A DNA stretch of 28,525 bases from Seminavis robusta (lineage: Eukaryota; Bacillariophyta; Bacillariophyceae; Naviculales; Naviculaceae), in assembly GCA_903772945.1 (NCBI GenBank), contig CAICTM010001474.1, forward strand, positions 1 through 28,525, given 5' to 3'. Below, one piece after another: positions 1-12,111 of this stretch; within the stretch, counting starts at the first letter, position 1; each line of letters begins with the position of its first letter. The notes under the pieces are model-generated. The model did not search any database. It was not told the DNA's origin and saw only the letters and a list, made by a program, of their open reading frames with translations. The translations under genes and the position numbers were made by a program.

Positions 1-1768
1 ACTGAGTCTCTAGTGAATAGTCATTTGAGACAGGTTCTCAATGACCGCGCTAGTCATACTAGGTTTATGATATAAACATCGCTCTAGATATTTAGCAGCT
101 GGAGTACTTCCACGCTACTAGATCCAGGCTAGACAAACCTTCACGGTTCCGTTTTAGGATCGTGAGAGACGTAGGATTACTTCCGCAACCTACTCCATCA
201 CACTTCATAGTCTCCCGCGGGAAGCCAGATCTACGATCCCTTGATGATGATCTCTCTCGTTGATTAGTTTTCATAGCTTTCTAATCTCTCTCATAACTTT
301 CATTCTCTCAAACTCAAAACACTCGAAAGATCTTTACACTACTTTTAGCGTAGTGCATTTTGTTAACAAACACAATAGCTTTCAGCTACCCTCAACCTAT
401 TCCTTCACCATGAAGATGGCCAAGGAAAGCTGCGTTCCGCAACTTCGAGAAACAGTTGCGTGACAACCCATTCTTCCTCTCGTCGACAATGACGAAGAAA
501 ACAGATCGACGATACTCGTGCAACCACTGCAAACTTCGCAACCATGTTGCCAAGCGCAAATCAGAAGACTCTGACAATGAGGACAACTCCTCTATCAATT
601 TTAATCACTTGGATGGAAAAATCTCTATCTTAGGATTAGGCCAGGATGATGACTCAACGGAACCATGTTTCGATTTCTCATACCAAGTGATGAAGATATC
701 TCACTAACTAGTAAACAAAAATTTTTGCAACTGATGCAGTCATGAGTCGAACTCAAACCCTATCTAGGATCGAGTCGCGAATAAGGCTAAGAGCCGTGTA
801 TTGCACTGCCCATATGATAAAGTCTATAAGAGGGTCTGGCACATTTTGATTTGTTGGTAACATGCTGGTCAGCCAACATATTTTACTTCTTCTATCCAGG
901 AACCCGGCTATGGAGGGGCCAGAGTTCAGTACTCTACGTGTCTATCATAGTCCTTTAAAAGGCTTGGGTTTTAATTTAATCATACACTAGCTACTTTTGA
1001 ACCTGTTGTTGCGAAAGATGTAATAGAGAATGATGAATCAAAAGTTGGATCAAGCATGCGCCTCACAGTGCACAGACTCGCCACCACATCTCCTCACAAA
1101 ACTGTGCACCAGTGGCTTGCTTGTTCAGCATGCAACCAAGAAAGGTCAGGTCAAACTGAAGGGTTCCACCCGAAAGAGTCTTGATGTATGCATGCAGAAA
1201 GACTTGAAGACAAATCCACAGAAAGCAAACAACAACATCAACAATACAGCCAAAAGCAACAAAGGCTGCAAACAAGAACAATTGCCACAACAACAATCAT
1301 GTCAAGAAGTCTGATGCCTCTTCCTCTCTTGGCAAAGCAAAACCCTGGTATTACCTTGGCCCCAGCCAGTTGCAAATTTAATAAACATCTGTGTTGCTGT
1401 TGGGTGGAATACTGGTAGGCATCATCATCATTTTCACAAGCCAATCAAGCAGATCAGTAGTATGCTTTTTTTTTTTTAAACGTACAGAGTCACCAAATAC
1501 ACCCCAGCCTCCAATTCCTATCGTTTTGGCTCTTGTCTCATCACAGTCGAGACGATTGTGGAAGGATACTGTCAATTTCTTCCTGCTGCTGCTGCTGCTG
1601 AGCTGACTTAATAGTTGGGTAGCGTGGTGTCCACCATGAATCGACGGTCCACCACAAAGACAATGGACGGTCATCATGCAACCTCATCAGTGTCGACGTT
1701 GATCAAAAGCAGCCTCTTTAGTTTGGCAGTCTATCTGCCTGGATCGTGCCTCAACGGTCACCATCCAC
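1..1768. other. Gene-poor stretch
   Basis: I see no convincing gene here. Short open frames occur on both strands, but most begin at non-ATG codons and have no recognisable domain. A Gln/Asn/Lys-rich open frame at 1030-1314 (+) has low-complexity composition and I do not call it. There is a T-rich run near 1465-1479 and a short CTG microsatellite near 1580-1597. A possible degenerate coding relic at 414-707 is listed separately. Confidence 0.5.
414..707 (+). pseudogene. Possible degenerate ORF with a zinc-knuckle-like motif
   Basis: An open frame without a good start runs to a TAA stop at 705-707; the first ATG in frame is at 489. It encodes a basic segment followed by a Cys/His cluster of the form C-x2-C-x4-H-x4-K (CNHCKLRNH), which resembles a retroelement Gag zinc knuckle with the last Cys replaced. 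An acidic Ser/Asp/Glu stretch follows. Family knowledge makes a decayed retrotransposon gag or a small nucleic-acid-binding protein conceivable. No protease, reverse transcriptase or LTR was seen nearby, so the call is weak. Confidence 0.18.
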
Positions 1769-2223
1769 GATTTAGGGTAGGATTTCGAATCGGATTTAGG
1801 GCAGAGTTTGAAACTCTGCCCTAATTTAGGGCAGAGTTTGAAACTCTGCCCTAATTTAGGGCAGAGTTTGAAACTCTGCCCTAAATCTTGGGTAGAGTTT
1901 GAAACTCTACCCTAAACTCTACCCTATAGGGCAGAGTGTGAAAACTCTGCCCTAATAATTAGGGCAGAGTTTGAAACTCTACCCTAAATCGAAACGGGAT
2001 TGCGTAGCCAGTAGTAGTGTTTCTACGTAGGCTGTTTCGGATTTAGGGCAGAGTTTGAAACTCTGCCCTATAGGGTACAGTTTAGGGCAGAGTTTCAAAA
2101 CCCTGCCCTAATTATTAGGGCAGAGTTTCAAACTCTGCCCTATAGGGTAGAGTTTTCAAACTCTACCCAAGATTTAGGGCAGAGTTTCAAACTCTGCCCT
2201 ATTTCGAAACTCTACCCTAAATC
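1769..2223. repeat. Nested palindrome array (foldback/MITE-like)
   Basis: About eleven copies of a 25-26 nt palindrome fill this stretch. The consensus is AGGGCAGAGTTT, one central base, then its reverse complement; variants read AGGGTAGAG. The left half (about 1769-1990) is also an imperfect inverted copy of the right half (about 2036-2223). Both outer ends read GATTTAGGGTAG inward. The central spacer at about 1988-2040 has its own inverted repeat (CGAAAC ... GTTTCG). No ORF spans it and I saw no clear target-site duplication. A foldback or MITE-type non-autonomous element is the likeliest class. Confidence 0.85.
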
Positions 2224-2904
2224 CGGGATTCCCCTTTGAGGCACGCTCCTGAGCCCTCACCCCTTTTTCGATATTTCCCATTTCCTATTTCCTATTCGAG
2301 TGAAGCCAAAATATAGGGATAGAGATAGTCATAAGCCAACCAAACTGGTAATTGAAGGTTCAAATGAATTTAGGAGTAGGAATAAATCAATAATATTTAA
2401 GATTAGTGCACTCAGCACAAAAACATTTTAAGCCAGCAAGAGCTGTAAAACTAGAGTTACAAATGGAATGACAGATGTAAATTATGGGTTAGCCGGGGCC
2501 AAGGCTAAGTTAATAAAATAGAAGGTTACAATGAGAGAATGATAGTGGGTGGCAACACACGATGAAGTCGGGTGTTGTCGCCAGGGCTAGGGCTAGCTTG
2601 AAGGAAGGATGTAATCTCAAACATGATCCTCCTTCTTCTATCTGTCTTTCTGCCGAGGTATCGCAGCTCTCGCTGACTTATTTAAAAAGATCTTTGGAGC
2701 ATATAAAACGGCAGAACTGTGAAAGATGTAAAGGGACCTGCACTCGGGCAACTCTGACTCATTGGAGCTCATCAATCTACTACATGTAGTACGGTATCTT
2801 CGCTCTGACGCCTCCTGGGCTCGACCCTTTCTCACTGCAGACACAATCTTCCTGACAACCAATAATACCTCTTGCGTTAGCTGCTAGCAGCCACGATTAT
2901 CAGC
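2224..2904. other. Intergenic, upstream of the PsbP-like gene
   Basis: AT-rich and unique-looking. A 75-codon ATG frame at 2562-2789 (+) shows no domain and was not called. This stretch presumably contains the promoter and 5' UTR of the PsbP-like gene, but I cannot place a defined promoter element. Confidence 0.4.
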
Positions 2905-3878
2905 ATGTTCCCAAAGGCAGCAATATCTCTCCTTCTCTTTTGCCAGTGTCATGCACTGGCCCCACGTGCCAATGTCGCCGATGGATCCACCCGAAGAAAT
3001 GTTCTACGAGATCTCTTGATGGGCGGAATTGCCGCTACGACGGCACCTGCTGCTGCACAAGCCATGGACTCACTTGATGTTGATTCCTACTTGAAATCAG
3101 GTGGCGTGTCCATGCCCATGGGGGTATCGGGACAAGGTGGAAAAATGAGACCGGAAACAGGAGTCGTATTACGAGATGGAGCTGAACTGTCCCGAGATTC
3201 TAGAAATGGAAATGTGGCCGCTGAAATTGTACTCCAAGCCAACAAGGACGAATTCGTACCCGTTCTCGCCACTTTCTCATCGCCGTGGCCGTTGGGTGAG
3301 GTTGAACTAAGCATATATATATTGCAGTCCTGAGTGACCTTGCCAGTTGTGACAAAATGAACTCACATTTGAGCAATTCATTCATTGCGTTTGTTTTCTT
3401 TGTTTTGTTGCAACTCTTAGCTTCCGGATCCACTTATGATGTGGAATGTCGCGACGGCAACACTGGCGATGGTGTATATCTGGCCGTAAGCTCCAATGTC
3501 AAAGGAAAGTCCATTCTGCAACTCGACAATCAATTCTTTCAGGAACAACTCTTCTCGCCCACTGGAAGATTCTCTTTTTATGGTGCTCCCACGGACGTGA
3601 AAATCAAAAAGTCCAAGGCACCCTCCGATGACGATGCGTACAAGACTATGGACATTGACTTTTCCATTCTCTCTCAATCCACCGGAGCCGAAGTACCACG
3701 CAAGGCACGAGTCGTTGCCACTATTCCACCGGGATCCTCGCAGGTTGTCATGCTCGTTGCCAGTGCTTCCGCAGGTCGATGGAGAAAGGGATCGGACGAA
3801 AAAATTGCAGGCATCATCGACTCCTTTCGAGCCGTTCTGGCCCCTCAAACGAATCTACGGTTGAAGAGTCGCTCGTAG
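2905..3878 (+). CDS. PsbP-like thylakoid lumen protein (2 exons)
   Basis: Exons 2905-3295 and 3421-3878 flank a 125-nt GT-AG intron (GTGAGG ... TCTTAG, phase 1), giving 282 residues. The N-terminus is layered. A hydrophobic ER signal peptide (about 1-17, ending CHALAP) resembles the diatom ASAFAP cleavage region. It is followed by a twin-arginine segment at 30-31 with a hydrophobic stretch at 36-52 ending AQA, as expected for Tat-type transfer into the thylakoid lumen. The rest fits the PsbP/Mog1 fold: a central region with FSPTGRFSFYGAP and a C-terminal region ending GRWRKGSDEKIAGIIDSFRA. PsbP family members stabilise the oxygen-evolving complex or assist photosystem assembly. I infer a PsbP-like protein rather than the canonical OEC subunit because the sequence is divergent. 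Splicing is needed: the first exon otherwise runs into a stop shortly after the donor site. The TAG stop is the first unit of a TAGA microsatellite. Confidence 0.85.
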
Positions 3879-3900
3879 ATAGATAGATAGATAGATAGAT
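3876..3900. repeat. (TAGA)n microsatellite beginning at the stop codon
   Basis: About six TAGA units. The first three bases are the stop codon of the PsbP-like gene, so the array forms the start of its 3' UTR. Confidence 0.95.
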
Positions 3901-4290
3901 GGGAGGCATTCTACCAAGAGGAGCTTGAAGCTCAAGATGCTCGGTTCATTAGATAACTGTCAACAGTGTATTAACACTTGTCTATGCTAAGCTCATTCCA
4001 TCTCGACATCGTTGGCCAGTCTACCGGTACAGTACCGTACACTGTATGTTCAAAGTTGTACTACCTAGCAAGTTTGCATAGTGTCAGTTTGCGCCCACTC
4101 CCTTCAAGCATTCAGCCACATCTCGGGCTACAAGCCGCCCCGCCCGTCTCCAATTTTAAAATTCTACAGACAGAAGAGGAATGGTGGATCTTCGGCTTTC
4201 TGAATCCTTTCATTGCAGACTGGCTACTAGCCTAGTATCGCACCGCCCACCAAGAACAGCAAAGCACATAACGGTACCATCTACTATCGT

Positions 4291-5505
<1,215 letters not shown>

Positions 5506-7613
5506 GGTGCTGTCTTTCGTTCGATTGCTTGTTTGCTTTTTCGAGCTGTCCGATTTGTGAGACTTTTGGTTTGGTCCTCTTCGGCTGGATGCAAGATCCT
5601 GCCTGTCATGCCAAGGCTGCCAGCTTCCTGTTCTAAGTGAAGCACCGAAAGACTGGTTTAAAAAGCTGTGGGCCGACTTTTGGAGGGAACTGTGGTTCCG
5701 AAGAGAGGGAACGGCGAAACTGGGTTTCGGGTCATTGGTTCGGGGAAGCGCCCGCGGCGAGGTTGACCCGGCCAATCCAAGGCGGAGTGAACTACTAGTA
5801 GAGCCAAGAACCTAGAGACAACCTTCAAACAGAGCAGTGAGATTAGGTTTCTCAACCCGAAAGGCCCTGCGGCTCTGAACGTGGATCTCCCTACCAAAGT
5901 AACGTCGTTCTCGCGCCGCGGGATTCGATACGATACGATTTTCAAAACCAGCAGCTACGGTAGCGCAACCGGCAGGGGAAACCTCCACTTGAGCTGCTCT
6001 CGGGGGGGGGAGGGGAGTCGGATTGAAAAGATAACACTATTGTAACATGGTCGAATGGCGTCGTTGGAGCCAAGTCGGAAGATGGCTTGGTCGTGTTGTT
6101 GGGATGCACGTACCGTACATCTACAGGCCTTGTACCAGCTACTGACATCGCGTGGATCGTTGTTCTTGAGATTTCCACGGTCCACGGCGTGTGTCTAAGG
6201 TCAGGTGGGGGGAGAGAAAGTTCGTGAAGTTTCAACTCCGTTGTACCGGTACAGTCAGCTCATGAATTTGACGAAGAGTCCATGGTACTCTGGGTTGCAC
6301 TTGGGCTGTTACGTGGGTGCTGCAGGCAGTTCCGGCATGTCTTCCAACCCAAAGGCTGGTCCAGCATTGGCCATAGTAGAGGAATTGGCTTTTTTGGTCA
6401 ACTAAGCAATTGTTGGTTTGGTTGAGCTGGAATTTTTGCAGAGTTCCTTTATATATAGTTGCAGGATTCAAAACAACGAACTCAAAGTGAGGAAAACTGA
6501 ACTGCTAGCTACCAGGTAGCTAAAGTAGAGGACGATCGCATCGATCCTACGGGAATTGCACGTTTTTCCCCTCTTTGCCTTCTTGAGTACAGCCGTATTA
6601 CGGCAACGATCGCAACCTACGTACCAGCAACGATCGCAACGTACCAGCGGTACCAGTGAGAGGCGCGTACTAGTACTATTGAGCCTGTCTGTGCAACTGC
6701 CGGTATTGTCCCCGTGGGATTGTGTTCGCCCCTCTTTCCCGCATCATGTGAGAACGAACTCACCGTCAGCCACAGAGACATCAGATGGAATAGGAGAACA
6801 GGTTGATTGGCTGGACGATTGCTCCCTAGCACCAGTAGCCAGTTTCTGTGCCCCAAACATTCTTGCCTGTTGCATGCACGACTTCAGAGCTAACTAGCTA
6901 GCAGTAGCAACCAGGCAGCTACCTTGCATCACCAAGCTGCCCATAGTCGTTTCTTGATCAACGTGTGTCGCTGCGTCGCTGTGTCACTGTCCTCCAGCTG
7001 GCATCACTCACCTACAACGGTAGCAAGGTAACTCCAGTAGAAGCTTCTGAGTCTGTGGGAACAAGTGAGAGAAGCCACGCCGTCAGCATCTCTGGCATCT
7101 GGCATTGGCTCGAACGCCGCGGTATCGTGACGAAAGCCAACTCCCACGCAATGTGGATGCAGTCAGACAGCAACTGGTTACGTCGCCTGTCTGCAGTGTC
7201 GAGCCGAGTACTCCCGGTAGCGAAGTACAACCAGTGAGAAGAAGAGATTTAGTATCATCCTCCCAGAGACCCAACTTCGACACAAAGCATTAACTAGTGA
7301 AACGGAGACGTGTTTGATCCAACTATGTGTGGTGGGATTGAAATGACCTGGAGAGGTGACGTGGATCTGCTCACTTACTTTTGCTCCCAAGAGGTGGAAC
7401 CAAACCAAACCAAAGCAAACTCACGTAGCATTGACAAAGCATCAGCCACCCATGACACGTATTCAACTGCTACTGATGGGATTGCCATGGAAACCAACAT
7501 GAGACGCTCACAATAAAACTCACAATAAACCCACAATATCAAAACTCAGCCCGAAAAGAATATAACCACAGCCGTTCACGCTACTCTGTACTCTACACCA
7601 CTCGAAAAGCAAA
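5506..7613. other. Intergenic between H3-A and the EF-hand gene
   Basis: This should contain the H3-A promoter and, at its right end, the 5' UTR of the EF-hand gene. Several short frames (for example 6556-6897 and 6965-7237) have no recognisable domain. A G-rich run occurs at 6001-6016. The GTAC/CCGG palindrome occurs near 6244 and imperfect forms occur at 6600-6660. I see no supported gene. Confidence 0.5.
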
Positions 7614-8297
7614 ATGATCCGATCTCTCACGCTCGTTGCTATCGCCGCTTCTGCAGTCGCTTTCCAGCCGACAACTCCTGGAAGCAACTTCGTTCGAAGG
7701 ACTGCACTGCACATGTCGTCCACAGAGACTGTTCCATTCTTTGCCTCTCCTGTCAATTTGGAAGAAGAAACGATCAAGGAACAAATCCAAATGGCAGCAA
7801 CAGCACAGCCAGCTCGAGTCCCCACTCCTCCCGAGGTTGCCCCAAAGAAGCCAGCGGCACCCAAAAAGCTGAAGGCGGGCGCTCATAAAGAAGGAGTGTT
7901 CTCTCCCATGGTTTTGTTTGTGAAGGGAGTCTTGGGGGATGAGATATTGAACAAAGTACGAGGCAAGGTGATCTCGCTGCATTCTGATGTCATTGGTTCC
8001 TTTGTGGAGACGTCGGACTCGACATTTGGTGATGCCGTCCTCCGATCTTTGTTCCGTCTTGCTGACAAGGATGGAAATGGAACAATATGCAAGAAAGAGC
8101 TTCAAACGGCGCTTCAATCCCTTGGCTTCAGCTGGTTGAAGGACAAGCAAATCGAGGGTATTTTCAAACGAGCGGATGCTGATGGCAATGGTGCCATTGA
8201 CATGGACGAATGGATCAGCGAGGCTCCTAAGACTCTTCGAACAAACCTAGTTAAGTTGGCCAAGAAAAATGGAGGAGATATGGGACTTTTGGCGTGA
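7614..8297 (+). CDS. Plastid-targeted EF-hand calcium-binding protein
   Basis: Single exon, 227 residues, with the ATG in a good context (AGCAAAATG). Residues 1-16 form a signal peptide ending ASAVA, with Phe17 as the first mature residue and Pro19 near it. This matches the diatom ASAFAP plastid-targeting rule, and the following Ser/Arg/Thr-rich stretch fits a transit peptide. An Ala/Pro/Lys-rich linker covers about 60-92. A conserved-looking block at about 98-128 contains LNKVRGKVISLHSDVI; I cannot assign it. Two canonical EF-hand loops follow: DKDGNGTICKKE (151-162) and DADGNGAIDMDE (188-199). Each has Asp at positions 1 and 3, Asn at 5, Gly at 6 and Glu at 12, so both should bind Ca2+. It probably acts as a calcium sensor in the plastid. 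The partner is unknown. Confidence 0.9.
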   Translation: MIRSLTLVAIAASAVAFQPTTPGSNFVRRTALHMSSTETVPFFASPVNLEEETIKEQIQMAATAQPARVPTPPEVAPKKPAAPKKLKAGAHKEGVFSPMVLFVKGVLGDEILNKVRGKVISLHSDVIGSFVETSDSTFGDAVLRSLFRLADKDGNGTICKKELQTALQSLGFSWLKDKQIEGIFKRADADGNGAIDMDEWISEAPKTLRTNLVKLAKKNGGDMGLLA

Positions 8298-9531
8298 GCA
8301 AACGGCGAGGAGAGGAGAAAGCAACAGAGCGACCGCCGCAAGAAGAAACGAAAAGAAAAGAGCAGGTTTTTGTATAATATGTGATGACAAAAAGACACTG
8401 AATAGAGGCTGACACAAGCAAGACTAATAGAGAACCTGTGAACAAGCGAGTTAAGAGTAAATAGTACTGGAAACAAAGATTAAAAAGTACGAATACCATC
8501 ATGGGTTTTGGTAGACTTTGGAAGGGCCTACGATGGCCACCATCGTCACGGTACCGTACAAGCCTGTACTGGGAACACAAACCATTAGATTGACACGGTA
8601 CAATGTCTCATCAAACCCTGCCGAACACACCCCAGATCTTTTTCTTGTGCAATGAACAAGCTCAAGAAATTCCAACGATGTTGGCACGCCACGTACAGTG
8701 TACTTTCCAGGTTTCCAGGCCTTTGCCGCTTGACAACACTTTGCAACTGCAAACCCACCACGGGCAAAGGCCAAGGACTGCCCAACTCACTGTAGCCGCA
8801 TGTAGAAAAGGCGTTTGCGGCCGTATCATTAGCGACCGTACGGTATCATTTGTTTCTGCATTTTTTGAACACCATCTCATCGTCAACTTCAGACCCATGA
8901 TGCTCACGGGATCTTTGGGCGTTTCAGCCGGGGGTGGTTGGCACTGGGCGAAAAAGGAATGTTCTTAAAACATAGGTAATTGGGTTTGATCTAAAATATA
9001 CATTATATTCGCTTTTTCTTTCCCAGGTAAAAACAAATGAAGATGTCAGAATAAAAATCACTATTTATCCACGCAAAACGTAGATAAATGTATTCATTTT
9101 CCGAATCCAAAATAAAATTTGAAATCCGTTGATTGGCTCAGTCCAAGGAAAAAGCACCAGAGCAGGTGTACCAGTACCAGTCGGTTTCCGAGATGACGAG
9201 ATTTGACCCAAGTCAAGTCGAGGAAGGGAACAACGCGACCGAAATGGCCCCGTCTACCATGATGGATTAATTTTGACATTTACCGTCGTCGACATGAAAC
9301 GATACTCCATAACCACACCATGAACAATCGGGTATGGTGCCGTTCTAAACGACCATCCTCCCAGGATGCTTGCAAAGGTTCCTTCGAGCTCAAACAAAAT
9401 CCGCTTTGGCCTCGAGGATAGCCACAGTTCCAGCCCCTATAATACCGTACGATTTCCTACACAATCAGCCTTGGTCTCGAAGATAGCCACGGTTCCAAGT
9501 CCTACAATATTATATAAGCACAATCGACCAG
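8298..9531. other. Intergenic after the EF-hand gene
   Basis: The first part is the purine-rich 3' UTR of the EF-hand gene. A 121-codon ATG frame at 8603-8968 (+) has no recognisable domain, overlaps minus-strand frames of similar length, and was not called. AT-rich sequence follows at 8970-9120. A repeated phrase about GGCCTCGAGGATAGCCAC / GGTCTCGAAGATAGCCAC occurs near 9408 and 9472, a small diverged tandem duplication of about 64 bp. Confidence 0.5.
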
Positions 9532-9900
9532 ATGAGCACCCGAGAAGACTTGTATTTGGCTCCTGAAGTGGACGCATTGGCCCTGGCTTTTTCTGGCGTG
9601 GATTTGTCATTGGAAGTCATGGATGATGTGGAGCCGTACGAAGTGCTTGATCTGCGGAAGCTTTTTGAGTATTGGAATTGGCGTGGGGGTAAAGATTTCG
9701 ATGGCGACCAAACCATGTTTGACAGCTGGTACAACTTTTACCGTTTTCCGGACGACGATATCATGGACGATTTCATGAGGCGACCCACGAAACGCGCTCG
9801 AGTTGAAGAGCGCAGACAAGCCCCAGTGGAAGACGCCACAGAAAGTAGTCCCGACGAACGGCCCATTCGGCGTGGGGGGGCAAAACGTACAAGGACCTGA
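9532..9900 (+). CDS. Hypothetical acidic/basic protein, possibly frameshifted
   Basis: An ATG frame encodes 122 residues. I do not recognise the family. The N-terminal two thirds is acidic and aromatic-rich (for example FEYWNWRGGKDFDGD and FDSWYNFYRFPDDD). A basic stretch RRPTKRARVEERR near 83-95 could be a nuclear localisation signal. The end (RRGGAKRTRT) is read through a run of seven G (9874-9880). Dropping one G would move the frame into another open frame to about 10093, adding about 70 plausible residues (with DALSDLFLDFYVES). A polymorphic or mis-sequenced G run, or pseudogenisation, is therefore possible. A nuclear role is inference only. Confidence 0.55.
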   Translation: MSTREDLYLAPEVDALALAFSGVDLSLEVMDDVEPYEVLDLRKLFEYWNWRGGKDFDGDQTMFDSWYNFYRFPDDDIMDDFMRRPTKRARVEERRQAPVEDATESSPDERPIRRGGAKRTRT

Positions 9901-10291
9901 GAGGCATCGAAAACTGAAAAATGACGCTTTGTCCGATCTCTTCCTGGATTTTTACGTTGAAAGCCCACCATGTTGGAAAGAAGCGATGGCCAATGCTGCC
10001 CCAACTCCACGAGAACTCGTTCACACCATCGGCGAGTCCAGGAGTGAAAGCGAGCGTATTGTGACACATCAACGATCTCAGTGCAAAACATAAATTGACC
10101 GAACACCAATTTAGTCACTCTTGGAGCGTACGGGAGTACAAACTTGTAGAAGACATCTAGGACCACCAGCTAAAAAGGCTCATGTTTCCATAATAATTCT
10201 TCTACCAACCACACCTAGAGCAGGTTGTTGTAGGGTCACACACAACCTTGGTACCGGTTGTCATTGACTGTGTGTCCCAGCGTCATCCGCC

Positions 10292-10527
10292 ATGGGAGCT
10301 TCGTTGAGCACTTCTAGTAGCCAAGGTCCCCAAGCCGAGGAACTAAAGCTTCCTCTGAAATTCAAGTGGAAAATGAGGTTGCCCAAGACCTCCTGGCCAA
10401 GTTGCAAAAGAGTATCAACTTGGCGGCACTGTCAAAGTGCGGGGCTGACACGAGTTTCCCCGATCATATTGTTTCCAAGAGAAATGAACGCAATGCCCCA
10501 CCACCATATCCAGAAGGCCGACTATGA
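10292..10527 (+). pseudogene. Frameshifted coding relic or unresolved exon
   Basis: An ATG frame starts MGASLSTSSSQGPQAEE, with Gly2 compatible with N-myristoylation. The coding-like sequence then continues in a different frame: 10336-10527 reads SEIQVENEVAQDLLAKLQKS, then a Pro-rich end and a TGA stop. A stop lies just upstream in that second frame. Either one indel broke a small gene, or this is part of a spliced gene that I cannot assemble. I do not recognise a family. Confidence 0.3.
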
Positions 10528-12111
10528 TGCCATCTTTGGTTGTGCGTTCTGTAGCAAACATCAATGGATTCAACGGTCTCCCCACCACTAGCTAGCTACA
10601 AAGCAGCGAAACTCTAGTTTCGTTCTACAGTAAGAACGATGTCAAAAGGGCAAATAATGCTGTCAAAGGACTACGGTATCAAGAACGCCTTCGCCGTTGC
10701 AGTACCAGACAGAATTAAATCAACATCCACCACGTCAAAGTCAAATGTTTGACGAGACCCCGCGATGTTCCAAAATTATCGTTCTGGCTACCAGCAGACA
10801 ACACAAATGAATCGAAGCATGAACTTGCGGGGAGACGCACAACCAGCGCGTTCCACTACTTTGGTTGCTTAGTTAGGCTTTTGGAGACTCGACTCGATCT
10901 TGTCAACCGGACGTCTTACAATGCTCCAGCAGCGACCAAGACAACACTTGTGCCGAATCAGGATCCATCCATTGATCCAGTTGTTGATGTTCACGGCAAC
11001 ACCGCTTGTTTCTTTGAGGAAGGACTTGTTTGGAGCATCCGGCAAGAGCTTCCACTTGTTCTTGGGGTGCATCCGAGAAATGAGCCCAAGGCTCGAGCAC
11101 GATAGAAAAGTGAGTTGGTGGGCGATCGGACGACGTACAGACGGCACGACTTAATCCAGTGGATGAATTACCCTTGATTTAAGAAATGTATGTGCTTTTG
11201 AAAAAAGCACCCTCTTGGTACCGTACCTGGTATGATATAATACTTCTATGATACCGGTACCGTAGCTTTGGAGATATGGCGGTCTGATGGGTGCCGGTTG
11301 CTGCCTTGATTTACTAGTAGGTCCTTGCAAGCCTTTTGTTGCAGTATGACATATCTGGTGTTTAGAGCTCAAGGGATGAGATCTAAAGATTTTCTGGTCT
11401 CTGCTGCTTTCTGCTGCTTTCTGATGACTTGGAAGTGCCTGTGGAGGGGTGGTGTCGGTACTGAAGTTATGTATGTAGCATACCAGCCAGTAGAAACACC
11501 GGTACATTAACAAGCCAAACTGAGCTGAGATTCAAGTTGACAAAAGGCTCTGAAGTGGAGTTCAGTGTATTGGTGGAGGAGGTGCAGAATCTATCAATGC
11601 ACCTGTGCCAGCTAGCGATAAGCTATTACCTACTGGTGTGATGTACCGTGAGGTGTACTAGCAAGTCCAAAATAATTGTCTTCTTAATGATGAGGTATAA
11701 GTATTGTACCCTGTCGAAGCGGGTAAACGAATGATTTGATCAAATCGATCTTACAACAGCGGCGTTGAATAACACCGAGAGAGGCGGTAGCTAGCATCAA
11801 CAAACAGACAAGCATCCACCGAAGCAGCAATAAATAATAACAATCATCTACGACGAAAGAGGAATGGGATTCCCTGCACAACAGAAGCAATCTATCTTGT
11901 TCATTGAATCCTGAAGCTAGCTTTTAGTGCTAGTTAGCTTTGTAGAATCAATCAGAAGAGCTCCATTTGTTGGATCTGTCGAAACAAGAAAGAGCAAATC
12001 ACGAGTCAGCGACAGCAAGACTCAAGCACTCTGCCGCGTTGTTGTATGATAGCGACTGTCACTCTCCATTGAACCAAGACGATAGAATAAGAAGACAACA
12101 ATCCAATCAAG
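10528..12111. other. Intergenic upstream of HECT-1
   Basis: An open frame at 10749-11105 (+, TTG first codon) overlaps an open frame on the minus strand (10869-11147). Both look partly protein-like and I could not decide between them, so neither is called. GTAC/CCGG palindromes lie near 11217-11265 and 11498. The last few hundred bases should include the HECT-1 promoter and 5' UTR. Confidence 0.4.

Noticed and set aside
1769..2223. CRISPR-like or telomeric array
   Set aside because: Repeats are palindromes with no regular unique spacers, and the TTTAGGG strings occur only as palindrome halves rather than as head-to-tail telomere repeats.
8603..8968. 121-codon ATG frame after the EF-hand gene
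   Set aside because: No domain, no coding-like pattern and similar-length frames on the opposite strand.
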